Assembly: GCA_015039465.1 (NCBI GenBank)
Contig: MU130621.1
Coordinates: 187,387 to 251,386 of the forward strand
From: Phlegmacium glaucopus
Taxonomy: Eukaryota > Basidiomycota > Agaricomycetes > Agaricales > Cortinariaceae
Direction of reading: 5' to 3'
Length of the DNA stretch: 64,000 bases
The notes beneath the pieces are model-generated. The model was not told the DNA's origin. It did not search any database and was given only the letters and a program-made list of their open reading frames with translations. Below, piece by piece: positions 32,521-43,920 of the stretch. Numbering within the stretch: the stretch's first letter is position 1; the number at the start of each line of letters is the position of its first letter. Position numbers and translations under genes: made by a program.

Positions 32521-32899
32521 AACGCCATGGGCAAGGGACCGCCGTTGACCCGTCGAGATCCCCTCTACGCGTAATTTGTAAACTTATCATTACACAATCG
32601 CTGGCTGCCTTGCCATATATTTTGGGGGAAATACACTCAATTTCATATTCTAAAATATTGACCTTGTAATTTTGAAAGTACCATATTGAATTTCCGTTGT
32701 TTACGTAGGTTTACGTAGGTTTCAATGTCTCCATAGAGAGTATAAACTTATCTGTGAGGGCCGTCGTGACACGCGGCATATACGAGTTCTTTTTTTCTTC
32801 TTTTTTCTTGGCTGTCCATAACTTATTGTTGGGCTAGTAGTAATGAAACGGTCCGATCACAGAACATCTGTAAAATATAATACTTGTTAGCAAAAATCC
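32521..32899. other. AT-rich spacer
   Basis: No gene is visible. The words ccatagagagtataaac at about 32731-32748 and acaaacagaaattgatcttgc at about 33689 are adjacent in unit 3 (41761-41803), so 32750-33680 is extra DNA in unit 2. Confidence 0.45.
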
Positions 32900-33502
32900 A
32901 AACAGCACCTATGAGTCTGACGACGAAGATCAATAAGTTGATAAAATTAATTTGAGAACAAGACGGGGACGTACATCATTGAGATCTTTTGTCGTATTCT
33001 TCTTCTTGTATTCTCCTACGTATGCAATATTGAACCGGTGATAGTCATCCTTGTCCTGAGAAGGATAACCGCACTGAGAATATCTGAATCATAGATTTAA
33101 CAATCCATATCATTAGCACAAAGGGGACTTACAGAGTGGCCCCTTTGTACCTGAACTCAGTTCGAAGCGCCTTTTCGTAGATGTGTAAGAAATATCTGTG
33201 CCAGGGTAGGAATTGTGGCTATGAATACGATTTCAGAACGTCGCCTTACAATTGACACCATGAAATATATAGGTACTCACAGTGAGATATACTCTGTCAG
33301 CCAATTGAATATGCGACGCCTGAAAATCATCGAAGTGCGTTTGTATGCCTGACATGTTACGTGGTTTGAAGGCTGGGCGCGACTGTAAAAATTTCACCAT
33401 GTTGATATAATTGCTTTCCCTTTCTCGGTGGCATATAGCGTTCGCCTGTACATGGCAGAATGAATTAACGTCGAGGCTGAGGGTGATTGACGTACCATTC
33501 AC
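32900..33502 (-). pseudogene. Tyrosinase fragment
   Basis: Exon-like pieces on the minus strand read SNYINMVKFLQSRPAFKPRN, THFDDFQASHIQLAD and, after an intron gap, PQFLPWHRYFLHIYEKAL. The last block carries the H in WHR of the CuA site of the tyrosinase common central domain. Splice-like GT-AG borders remain. The following part (YSQCGYPSQDKDDYHRFNIA) does not continue into the usual YWDW or CuB region, so the gene is truncated and rearranged. Tyrosinases oxidise phenols to quinones in melanin synthesis; this copy cannot do so. Confidence 0.7.
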
Positions 33503-33792
33503 ATCTCTGGAGAAGATTCTTGCAACTTTGCAAGGATACGCTACCGCGTGCCAAGACCCGAACGCAAGAAGTCGGCGTTTGCCGGCTTAAGGCACCGTGA
33601 CGGCCCCCGAAAAAATGCCAGTTGGTACCTGTTGGTACTAAAAGAACGAATTCCATAAATGGAACTCGTAACAACTAGAATAGTACAAACAGAAATTGAT
33701 CTTGCCAGATCTTGCCCCTGTGCGACAGCTTGAATGGAAATTGTCCTGCTTGACAAGCCGAAGAATTGAACTCATAGGTTCAGAGTCTCCGC

Positions 33793-34200
33793 AGGACCCC
33801 CGAAAGCCCCCTGTGAGGTAGGTTTTCGCCAAAAAGTCGGTATGCGGACGGTTTTTCGGCTCTGCGAGGCCGGTTCGTAGGCGGACTTTTGTTCCGACCT
33901 CCGTCAGGTGCCATTTGTATGTGGACTTCTGTACCTACATAGCCCTAAAAATGTTCCAAAATCCGCAAAAATACCCAAATTTTTTTTTAACCACCCCAGT
34001 CGGCGACCTTCCGGGACTTATGCCGTATGCGGACTATCAAACCTACCTTCGGTGATGGGTGGGTCTGTATGTGGACTTTTGAACCTACATCTGGCCCAAA
34101 AAGTGACCGTTTGTATGCGGTCCTGGTACCTAGCTCCGCCTGCGGCGGGCCATTTGTATGCGGACTTGAGACTACCTCCTAGAGGGCTTTCGGGGGTCCT
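33793..34200. mobile_element. 408-bp MITE
   Basis: Terminal inverted repeats begin AGGACCCCCGAAAGCCC and end GGGCTTTCGGGGGTCCT. The 8-bp duplication GTCTCCGC is at 33785-33792 and 34201-34208. The paralogous site in unit 3 (about 41870-41880) lacks the insertion. The inside repeats a GTATGYGGACTT word at least six times. It has no coding capacity. Confidence 0.9.
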
Positions 34201-34256
34201 GTCTCCGCTATGCCAACGAGGCGACGAAAATGGGAAGAATTGGTCATCGAAAAGCC

Positions 34257-34263
34257 TATAAAA
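34257..34263 (+). promoter_or_regulatory. TATA box of alpha-2
   Basis: TATAAAA in the shared context CGAAAAGCCTATAAAACC, 151 bp before the ATG. Confidence 0.55.
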
Positions 34264-34413
34264 CCTAAGATATTACTAACCATGTTTTGAGGACTATCCG
34301 CACAGAAATCTGCCAGTTCGCCCTCCGAGTCATCTCTACTCTACACACAACTTCAGCATCGTATGCTAGCGGCTTGTCTTTTACTGTCAATTCACTCTTT
34401 CTAGATCGTTAAT

Positions 34414-35094
34414 ATGTCCAATACTCTTACCCTCAACGTCAAGGTCGCCCCTAAAGACTTGGAGATTGTCAGAGAAAGCAAATTCAATCTCTGCCTCACT
34501 AGGAACATACAGTATGGTACAACAGAACTAGAAGGAAATGTAGTCTTTTCTATGGTCCCGGCCATCAAACTAGCCCCCAATATGTCATTCAGTTGGAAGG
34601 AGAAGTACCAAGTCTACGAAACGGGTAGTTCCCAGGTGAGTACGCACGTATTCGCCCGCTGGTATACCACTTGACTAAGATGTACAATCATGTAGAGTGG
34701 CTTGATGGTCAAAGTCGACACTCAGATCGCCGACATTGAAGGAGGCCAGCAAGTCGACTTCTACACAAATGGCTCTTACAAGGTCCATGGTGTCACTGAG
34801 CGCGGCAAACCGTTTCGCGTTAGGAACGAATGGCAGCATCCCGCCTGCATCGGGGTCAAGAACTACGATGCCAGCACCGGCTCTTACGCCTCCATCTACA
34901 TCTCGCCCAAACTTCCATTGTGCTCGACGAGCATTCTTCTCCCGCTCAAGAAGTATAGCATCTTCTGGGATATGAGATTGGTGGCCAACACCATGATCGA
35001 TTATACTTACACCGACCCATACTCGTTTAGCCTCACGGACGCCAGTGAGATTACGCTCGAATACAAGGACGCAGTCTGGAGCATTTCGAAGTAG
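34414..35094 (+). CDS. Array protein alpha-2 (unrecognised family)
   Basis: Exons are 34414-34635 and 34696-35094, with a 60-nt phase-0 intron, giving 206 residues. It is very close to alpha-1 (MSNTLTLNVKVAPKD, KFNLCLTRNIQYG, NEWQHPACIGVKNYD, IFWDMRLVANTMIDY). A premature TAG compared with alpha-1 (where CAG continues) removes the last eight residues. This opens cassette unit 2. Function is unknown. Positions 35095-35620 are spacer homologous to 16805-17246. Confidence 0.75.
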
Positions 35095-35628
35095 TTGACC
35101 ATGTCTGTGGAGTCTTCAGTTTGGAATTAATTTGCTTTAAATTTGTACCTTCATAAACCGATGTCTGTGATCTTCAAGGACAAACCTTTTTTGACAGTGA
35201 GGTGCACTCCCAGTTAATGATGGGCGGTCAATTACTCTGAAAACAGTGGCAGACTATGTCTGCAACCTATTAAGTGGAAAGGGAGTATAATTTACGATTT
35301 AGATGTAAGGTATGGCAACTGAACCTGGACTGGGGTTTTTGTTACACAAAGAATAGTCAGCGCTAGTCAGCCCCTGTATTTATACTGATCAGTCGAAATA
35401 GTACATATAATAAGTTACATCTAAATTGTACTCCTTTTGGCTTAATAAGTTCTTGCAGACATAGTTTCAGAGTCGTTGACTACCACCCTCACTGTCAAAG
35501 ACCAGGCGAAGACTTGTAATGATTACATAGCAATGAGATCGAAGTTTATGAAGTACAAATTTCAAAGCATATTACCCCCAAACTACTACCTGCACGATGG
35601 CTTGTTAAGACTCCAAAGACATGGTCAA

Positions 35629-36293
35629 CTAATTCAGAATGCTCCAGACTCCATTCTTATATTCGAGCGTAATCTGACCGTCGTTTGTGAACTCGTAAGG
35701 TTCAGTGGAAGTATGATCGAACATGATGCCAGTTTCTAATTTCATCTCCCAGAAGATGCAATAGTTGTTGCTCGGGAGAAGACTGGTCGTCGCCATCAAT
35801 GGAACCCCGGGGGAGATGAAGATGGCAGCGTATCTGCTGGTGAGAGCATCGAAGTTGTTGACCCCGACGTGGGCCAGATTGTGCCATTCGTTCCTAACGA
35901 AGAACGGGCCGGGCTTAGGGCTACCAGTGATTGTCGCACAGCCATTTGCGTCGAAGGTGGCTAGCTCCTTCAATATCGACGATTTCAGTGGAGACTTCGA
36001 CCTTCGTGCCAGCCTACATGATTGTACATCTTAGTAAAGTGGTATCAGCGAGCGAATACGTGAGTACTCACCTGGAAAGAAAACATTTCAAAGACTTGGT
36101 ACTTGTCCTCCCAACTGAATTTCATAGTGGGGGCAAGTTTTTCGGCCGGGACCATAGAGAAGACGACATTGCCGCTTACTTCCTGTGCGCCATACTTTAT
36201 GTCCCTAGCGAGGCAGAGATTGAAACCGGCTTCCTTGAGAATATCCAAGTCTGCCTTGTCGACCTTGACGTAGAGGATAAGAGTATCAACCAT
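35629..36293 (-). pseudogene. Array gene beta-2, frameshifted
   Basis: Exon 1 (36293-36072) is intact: MVDTLILYVKVDKADLDILK, FNLCLARDIKYG, GNVVFSMVP. Exon 2 begins at 36013 but has lost 5 bp near 35967 relative to beta-1, removing part of the GGQL codons and shifting the frame. The rest, 35973-35629, is open in the other frame and ends as in beta-1. The damage looks recent because no other break is seen. Confidence 0.8.
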
Positions 36294-37082
36294 ATTGACG
36301 ATCTAGAAAGAGTGAGAGTGAGTGAATTGACAGTGAAAGACAAGCAGCTAGCATACAGTGTTGAGGTTGTGTAGAATAGAGACGAGGATGAACTATTAGG
36401 TTTGTTCTGTGGATAGTCCTCGAAACATGGTAGGTTTTATGGCTTTTCCATGATCAACCTTTCCCATTTCGTCGCCTCATTGGCACAGCGGAGATGAACC
36501 TCTTGTTCTGTGACATGGCTCAATAGAAGTAAGCAAGGTAGGGCTCATGCACGATCCTCCTACGTCACGTGATCCACCATTTTCAAATCATTTAAGTTAA
36601 TGGCCTTATCGAGCCACATCATCCCTAAGTTAGAGACTTAAAATATCTAGGGCCCTTTTTTTAGTTACTACGTATTAGAAGCGACAGGTTGACGAATTTC
36701 CCTATTATTTGTAAACATTCCTTGTCATTCCTTGCAGGGACATCGCCAAGGTCAGCCGTTTTTGCTCTTCAGAAAATATAGCGGTGTATGTGCTGTGGCA
36801 ATGTAGTAGTGTAGTAGAAAGGAAAATGGATTTATTACGGCCTACAAACATCACAGTGGAGTGGTGGCTCCACCTACTCGTACGACGCAACCTAGAAAAG
36901 GCTGGCTGCTCCGAGTCAGAGTGCCTTGCTAAAAGTGGTTATTTGGTAAAAAAAGTGATGTCGTATTTGCATTTCAAAGCTGTAATGTAAGAACGCATTA
37001 CGGATGTGACATGTGCTGCTTCAGTGGTCTATGTAGGTTCGAATCAATTTTTTCCAGTGGAATTTGAGCGGGAGGCCTTCCT

Positions 37083-37620
37083 CGTTCTATTCCATTTTCG
37101 ACATGAACATCGCATACTACTACTATTATGAAGCTGAATTATTGTCTTCCACTGTGTGCCTCCATTGGAGACATCTTGAATTGCGAAGAAGTAGATCCCT
37201 GTGGGATGTATATCCGCCGAGGTCAGATTATCTCTCCGTTGCGGTTTACAAAAGACGCCACTGACCTTTTTATCAAATACAAGAGGAAGCCCTTAGCCAA
37301 CCCCCTTCTATGTATAGATTAGCACCGGCGGTTTGAAAGCGCCGGAGACCTGCCTTGTCCTATTCCGTTTTCGACTCCAGAGCATCGCATACTACTTATC
37401 ATGATGCTGAATTATTGTGCTCTACTGTCTGCTTCCAGAATCCATTGGACCTATCTTGAATGGAAAATAAGTAGATCTTTCGAACCCTGCGGGATGTATA
37501 TCTGCCGAAGTCAAATTGTCTCTCCGTTGAGGACACCACTGACAATGTGACCTTTTTATAAATACAACAGGAAGCCGCCCCCTCCCCCGTCGATGTATTG
37601 GTCTTACCTGGATTAGTTAC
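37083..37620. repeat. Internal tandem duplication between beta and gamma, unit 2
   Basis: Unit 2 counterpart of 19030-19560, with two copies of the roughly 280-bp module. Positions 36294-37082 and 37621-38147 are spacer shared with the other units; no gene is seen. Confidence 0.55.
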
Positions 37621-38147
37621 CCGGTGGCTTGAAAGAAACCCAGCAAATTCATATCAAAACAGCTTGAATGGAAGTCGAGTCAAGGGCCCAAGTCCTTGGA
37701 GCTGACCAAGACTGGATCACACCTCAACGATGGGCTTGGTTGTTGTTGGTCATGGGGGCGGTACGAAAAGGAGCGGCGGGGTTGGGAAACGGGGGTGGTC
37801 GCTGCTTGACGCGATGTGGACGAGGGAGAGGTCGCGTCAGGCAGCGGTAGTCAGTAGCCGCGACTGACTCCTTTGTTAACTTTTAGCAGGATTCAGGAAT
37901 TGGTAATGTTGAAATGAACGGGTAGGGTCGACAAGGGGTTCAGCTCAATATGCAAACACTTGTTCTCCTTGCAGGACACTTCCTGTTTCTCTCAACTTCA
38001 AGGTGATCAGTGTGGGCCACAAGCGCTTATCATGTTCCCGAAGCGTATACACGGGGTGGTCGGGGTCTCAGAATCAAGATTGTAGATTACGGTAGCAAAA
38101 GTAAATCAAGTCAAAACAGCCTAGACTATTGCTTCTTACATGATGAA

Positions 38148-38838
38148 TCACTCAGGCCTCAGCTGTTCAATCGCCCATGTCTTGTCCTTATATGTAAGCG
38201 TGATCTCCGCCATGCCCGGCGTGAGGGCAAATACAAAACGATCGGCGGGAGGTTCAAACATGGTGTTGGTAGCCAACTTTGTGTTCCAGAAGGCGGTATA
38301 TAACTGCATTGGCAGAATTTCGCACTCTGACGGCTTCGCTACCTTGGGCGAGACAAAGAAGGAAGAGTATGTCTTGCTGCCAACGTTGTAGTTGCTGACG
38401 CCGATGCAGGCCTGATCCTTCCATTCGTTTTCAACGCGGAATGGCGCGCCGACTGCATGGCCACCCCAGATTTTAACAGTGCAATCTTCGTGGATGGTGG
38501 CTACCTGGTCTCCTACAATGTCGCCGATTTCGGTGTCGGCTGTGATGACCTCGCCAGTCTATATGGTTGCATATCTAGGTGAAGTGCCAACAGCGAGTGA
38601 ACAGCCAAGTACTTACCTTAGGCTGCGTTGTTCCGTAGACTTGGTACTCATCCTTCCACTGGACCCCGATACGAGGGGCGAGTTGTTTAGAAGGGACGGC
38701 ACAGAAGACGACATTTCCTGGTTTAAGTGTTCCGTTAAACTGTACGGCCCTACTGAGGCAGAAATTGAAGCCGCCCGCTCGGAGAGTCACCAAGTCTTCG
38801 TGGGCGATATCGACTTTGAGAATAAGGGGCTTGGACAT
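38148..38838 (-). CDS. Array protein gamma-2 (unrecognised family)
   Basis: Exons are 38838-38617 and 38558-38148, giving 210 residues. Exon 1 differs from gamma-1 at two residues (LKVDIAHEDLVTL instead of LKVNIAHEDLVAL), and exon 2 carries a few more changes, such as DIVGDQ for DIVGYQ. It is intact and transcribed divergently from delta-2. Function is unknown. Confidence 0.75.
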
Positions 38839-39707
38839 AATGTCGATCTAGAAAAAGTGAGAGTTAACGAGGTGACGACGAGATGCAAGCAATTAGCATA
38901 CGATGTTATGAGTGTGATAAAGACAAAAATGCGAAAGGGTTCCTTCCGTGGAAATCCCTCAGCACTTGGTAAGATTTATGGCTTTTCGGTAATCAAGCTT
39001 TCTCATTTCCGTTTCTTATACAATTGACCCTGTGAATGACGAGGAGTGGTTGCCTGGTGTGAGTCAGTGTGACCGTTAAACGGATTCCTTACTTGCCCAG
39101 AAACCCTATAATTGCAAATGACTTTGTAGACCAAGCCAATTGAACACCTTGAAAGGTCTCGTATCCATTGTCTTCATCTACATAGTACCACTGAGTGATA
39201 CGCTCCTTGAGGTCATCTGAGAGAGGGGGAGCGATACTTCACGATGGATGTGTGTGGGCATTGATCGAATATTCAAGTTGATCACTGCAGGTAGGATCGT
39301 TATCTCCGTTGTTTGGCAAGGCACGAGGTAACGTACTATGCAAAGAACTGTAACATGGTTTGAACTTGAAGCTCCCTGTAAAAAACCGATCTAATTAAAT
39401 CGAATTAATCGAAGGGAGTGTATAGTTTTCCATCAGATTGTTCTTTCCAAATTTGCAGGATTATTCACACTTTCTTCGATATCAAATTCGATTTAATCAT
39501 GGACAATTAAATGCTGGCTGACTAATCTCTTGAACGCTTTCATCCAAATCCAACAATTTCTCGCTCTCAACGCCGCTATGAGGTATGAATACGGCAAAGG
39601 GTGCAACAGCTTGAATGGAACTATTTAGCTCATATCACAGAACACGAGGTTCATCTCTGCTGTGCCAAAGAGGCGACGAAAATGGGATGGGTTGAACATC
39701 GAAAAGC

Positions 39708-39714
39708 TATAAAA
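39708..39714 (+). promoter_or_regulatory. TATA box of delta-2
   Basis: TATAAAA in the same context as delta-1, 142 bp before the ATG. Confidence 0.55.
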
Positions 39715-39855
39715 CCTACCATGTTTTGACGACTATCTCCAGAGCAAACCATTCAGTTTGCCCTAGTCTCTACTCTACATAACCTCATCATCGTACGCTA
39801 GTTTCTTGTTTTTCACTATCAACTCACTCACTCTCACTCTTTCTAGATCGTCAAT

Positions 39856-40531
39856 ATGACCACTCTTAAACTCAAGGTTCTGGTCGAGGCTACAGAATTG
39901 CAGAATCTCAAATCAAGCGGCTTCAATCTCTGCCTCACTAGGGACGTGCAGTATGGCAAGAATGAACTGAAAGGGAATGTCGTCTTCGCTATGATCCCGG
40001 CGGAAAAACTCGCCCCCGTGATGACACTCAGTTGGGAGGAGAAGTACCAAGTCTACGAAACGAATACTTTCGAGGTGAACATACACGTATTCGCTCACTA
40101 ATACCACTTGACTAAGATGTACAATCATTTAGGCTGGTGTGAAGGTCGACGTTGGCACTACTGTCGCTGACATTCAAGGAGGCCAGCAAGCCGACTTCGA
40201 CGTAAATGGCGCTCACAAAGTTCATGGTCCCAGTAAGGCCGGCGAACCGTTCCATGTTCAGAACGACTGGCAGAATTGGGCCCGCGTCGGTGTCAACAAC
40301 TACGATGCCGCCACCAAGCAATTCGCTTCGATCTTCATCTCACCTAAGGTTCCATTGACCACCTTGAGCAGTCTTCTCCCGATCCAGAATTATGGCGTCT
40401 TCTGGCACATGTCATTGGAAACCAACACCATGTTCGATGTTGCTAAGACTCCCACTTACCCGTTCAGCCTCACGAAGGTCAGTGAGATCACGCTCGAATA
40501 CAAGGACGCATCCTGGGTCATTCCGAAGTAG
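39856..40531 (+). CDS. Array protein delta-2 (unrecognised family)
   Basis: Exons are 39856-40074 and 40133-40531, giving 205 residues, identical in translation to delta-1. It is the right gene of the duplicated gamma-delta block. Identical protein and flanks mean the two loci probably express the same product. Confidence 0.8.
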
Positions 40532-40914
40532 TAGACCATGTCTGAGGACTGAGGAGTCTAAACAAGCCGTCGCGCAGCTGGTAGTTTGGGATTGATATGC
40601 TTTGAAATTTGTACTTCATAAATCGATGTCATTTTTACAAGTCTTTGCCTGGGCCTTCGACAGTGAGATGCACCTCCAGTTAACGATGGGCGCAGGCTCT
40701 TTTAGCCCCGACCACACATGAAAGCAATCGGCAAATGATATGAAGACCGACAACTTCAAGTTGAAGCTCTGGTCCACCGTGGACAAAGGCGATAGAAACT
40801 AATAAATACTATGCGGAGAAAGAACATTATCAAAGTGCTTATCAGAGAACTAATCCATAAAAATAAATTTTAAATTGGTAGTGACTATTGTACAAATGGA
40901 TTTTCCAAGTTGTG

Positions 40915-41262
40915 TTGGATGCTGCGAGCAAGTTATCGGTTTCCAAGGCCGTCACCGGCATCGGTTCATCGCTGATCTCTTTGAAGCTCTATGCCGTTCC
41001 CCGGACTCCAAGATATGCAATCTCTCCGTATTTACTAGTAATCCTACCAATGTATGTGTCAAGGAACTTTCTTGCATTCTCCTCGGAGAATATATGGTTG
41101 TTGAATTGAAGAATGACACGATCAGTCTTGCTATAGACATCGAGATGGAGTTCCTGGGGTTCGCCCTTGATTTTCGACAAGGGAAGGACGTTTGCACCTC
41201 TATTTCAAAATTTCAAGTTCCGAGAAAAAGTCCAGGTTCATCCCATTGTAAATGCCTGACGT
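40915..41262 (-). pseudogene. Remnant of an unrecognised ORF downstream of delta-2
   Basis: This is the longest copy of the relic also seen at 22880-23095 and 60215-60600. The clearest reading is 41180-40989, with LSKIKGEPQELHLDVYSK, VILQFNNHIFSEENARKFL and GRITSKYGEIAYLGV. It is broken by a stop and a frameshift near the start. It resembles the C-terminal part of condensation or acyltransferase domains in pattern only; I leave it unnamed. Confidence 0.4.
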
Positions 41263-41489
41263 AGCTTGGGCGTCAAGATTATACAAACGTGAGTGATTGC
41301 AGACGTGATGCATTCGTTGTAAAGGTTTCACCAAATGCAATTTGTTTCACTAGGTTCGCTTGAGCCGAGATGTATTATTTGGCCTGAACGTCGTCTGGCC
41401 CTCCCAAAGCGGGGTATCCAACTTTCGAGCTAGCGGCGACCATATCATTCAGGATTCCAATGTTCATAGATCCGAGGAGCTCCAGCTAA

Positions 41490-41745
41490 ACCGCCGGGGC
41501 TTTGGTCTGTGAAAGGAAAAAAAATTCGTGAAGATGAGAATCCTGGGAAACAACTCACCAGAACTCACCGTTCCGAGTTCTCAGTATTGAGAACTCGGTC
41601 TGCGTTGGGCCGGAATCGGCCTTGGAGAAAGTTGATCCATTCGGAAGGGAAGGCACCACGGTAGTGAACTCCTGTGTGTTTCCACCTAAACGAATGACAA
41701 TACACCCTGATCGCTCTTGCAGATTCGACATAAAGCTAGCTTCAA
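41490..41745 (-). pseudogene. GH79 exon 2 fragment at the head of unit 3
   Basis: Matches GH79 intron 2 and exon 2 (about 14650-14860), including the reverse of GGNTQEF. It is joined abruptly at about 41735 to sequence related to 32715-32750. Together with the fragment at 23220-32520, this shows that different parts of the GH79 gene were carried with each array copy. Confidence 0.75.
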
Positions 41746-42055
41746 TGTTATCATGTTATTCCATAGAGAGTATAAACAACTACAAACAGAAATTGATCTT
41801 GCCCCCTGCGCGACAGCTTGAATGGAAGTTGTCCTGCTTGACAAAGAATCGAGCTCATATGTAGGTTCAGAGTCTCTGCTATGCCAACGAGGCCACGAAA
41901 ATGGGAAGAGATGGGCCTATATTACTACTATCCGCACAGAAATCTACCTGTTCGCCCTCCAAGTCATCTGTACTCTCCACACAACTTCAGCATCGTATGC
42001 TGGCTGCTTGTCTTTTACTGTCAACTCACTCACTCACTCTTTCTAGATCGTTAAT

Positions 42056-42750
42056 ATGTCCAATACCTTTACCCCCAACGTCAAGGTCGGCCCCTAAAGA
42101 CTTGGAGATTGTCAAAGAAAGCAAATTCAATCTCTGCCTCACTAGGAACATACAGTATGGTACAACAAAACTAGAAGGAAATGTCATCTTCTCTATGGTC
42201 CCGGCCATCAAACTCGGCCCCAATGTGTCACTCAGTTGGGAGGAGTAGTACCAAGTCTACGAAACAAGTGATTTCCAGGTGAGTACGCACACTCGCTCGC
42301 TGGTACCAACTAAGGTGTACAATCATGTAGGGTGGCTTGATGGCCAAAGTCGACACTCAGATCGCCGACATTGAAGGAGGCCAGCAAGTCGACTTCGACA
42401 CAAATGGCGCTTACAAGGTCCATGGTGTCACTGAGCGCGGCAAGCTATTTTGCGCTAGGAGCGAATGGCAGCATCCGGCCTGTATCGGGGTCAAGAACTA
42501 CGATACCACCACCGACTCTTACGCTTCCTTCTTCATCTCACCCAAGCTTCCATTGTACTCGACGAGTCTTCTCCCGCTCAAGAACTATAACATCTTCTGG
42601 GAGATGAGATTGATAACCAACACCATGATCGATTACCCTTACATCGACCCTTACCCTTTTAGCCCCACGGACGCTAGTGAGATTACACTCGAATACAAGG
42701 ACGCAGTCTGGAGCATTCCGAAGCAGTTGACCGTGTCTGTGGAGTCTTAA
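42056..42750 (+). pseudogene. Array gene alpha-3, broken
   Basis: Starts with ATG 42056 like alpha-1. A frameshift near 42090 (extra bases in the run ggcccc) is followed by a stop in exon 1 at 42246 (GAGTAG in place of GAG AAG). Exon 2 (42331-42750) is open and ends with the same TAA as alpha-1, so decay is limited to exon 1. Confidence 0.8.
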
Positions 42751-43252
42751 CAACCAATTCACGCAGGTAGCGGTTTGGAATTAATTTGCTTTGTAGCTTG
42801 CATAAACCGATGTCATCATTATGCTACCTTGACAAGTCTTCTTCGGCAGTGAGTTGCACTCCCAATTAACGATGGGCCCATGCGGCGGTCAATGACTCTG
42901 AAAATAGTGGCAGACTATGTCTGCAACCTATTAAGTGGAAAGGGAGTATGATTTACGATTTAGATGGTAAGGTATGGCAAATAGAACCTGGACTGCTCCG
43001 TTTTTGCCCTGTAATTACACCGATCGGTCATATAATATGTTACACCTGAATTGTACTCCTTTTTGGCTTAATAAGTTCTTGCAGACATAGTTTCAAAGTC
43101 ATTGACCACCACCCTCACTGTCAAAGACCAGGCGAAGACTCGTAATGATTACATAGCAATGAGATTGGTTTATGAAGTACAAAATACAAAGCGTACTGAT
43201 TCCAAACTACTATCTGCCCGATGGCTTGTTAAGACTCCAGAGACATGGTCAA

Positions 43253-43920
43253 CTAACTCAGAATGCTCCAGGCTCCATTCTTGTATTCAAGCGTAATCTG
43301 ACCGTCGTTTGTGAACTGGAAAGGGTCAGTGGAAGTATGATCGAACATGATGTCGGTTTCCAATGTCATGTCCCAGAAGATGCGATAGTTGTTGCTCGGG
43401 AGAAGACTGGTCGTCGCCATCAATGGAACCTTGGGTGAGATGAAGATGGCAGCGTATCTGCCGGCGAGAGTATCGAAGTTGTTGACCCCGACGTGGGCCT
43501 GATTGTACCATTCGTTCCTAACGAAGAATGGGCCAGGCTTAGGGCTACCAGTGATTGTCGCACAGCCATTTGCGTCGAAGGAGGCTAGCTGGCCTCCTTT
43601 AATATCGGCGATATCAGTGGAAACTTCCACCTTCACGCCAGCCTAAATGATTGTACATCTTAGACAAGTGGTATCGGCGAGCGAATACGTGAGTACTCAC
43701 CTGGAAAGAAACGACTTCAAAGACTTGGTACTTGTCCTCCCAACTGAATTCCATAGTGGGGGCGAGTTTTTTGGCCGGGATCATAGAGAAGACGACATTG
43801 CCGCTTACTTCCTGTGCGCCATACTTCATGTCCCTAGTGAGGCAGAGATTGAAACCGGCTTCTATGAGAATATCCAAGCCTGCCTTGTCGACCTTGATGT
43901 AGAGAATAAGAGTATCAACT
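43253..43920 (-). pseudogene. Array gene beta-3, start codon lost
   Basis: Both exons (to 43701, and 43642-43253) are open and keep the 58-nt intron. The start codon that reads ATG in beta-2 is ACA here (CAATACAGTTGATACTC), leaving no ATG before the conserved first strand. The next ATG-like start would remove about 17 residues. It may be dead or make a shortened product. Positions 43921-44388 are promoter and spacer. Confidence 0.7.

Larger units (their letters stand above)
38015..40932. repeat. 2.9-kb near-identical block, copy 2 (gamma-2 and delta-2)
   Basis: Partner of 19983-22900. The proteins it encodes differ from copy 1 at only a few gamma residues, and not at all in delta. Confidence 0.9.
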
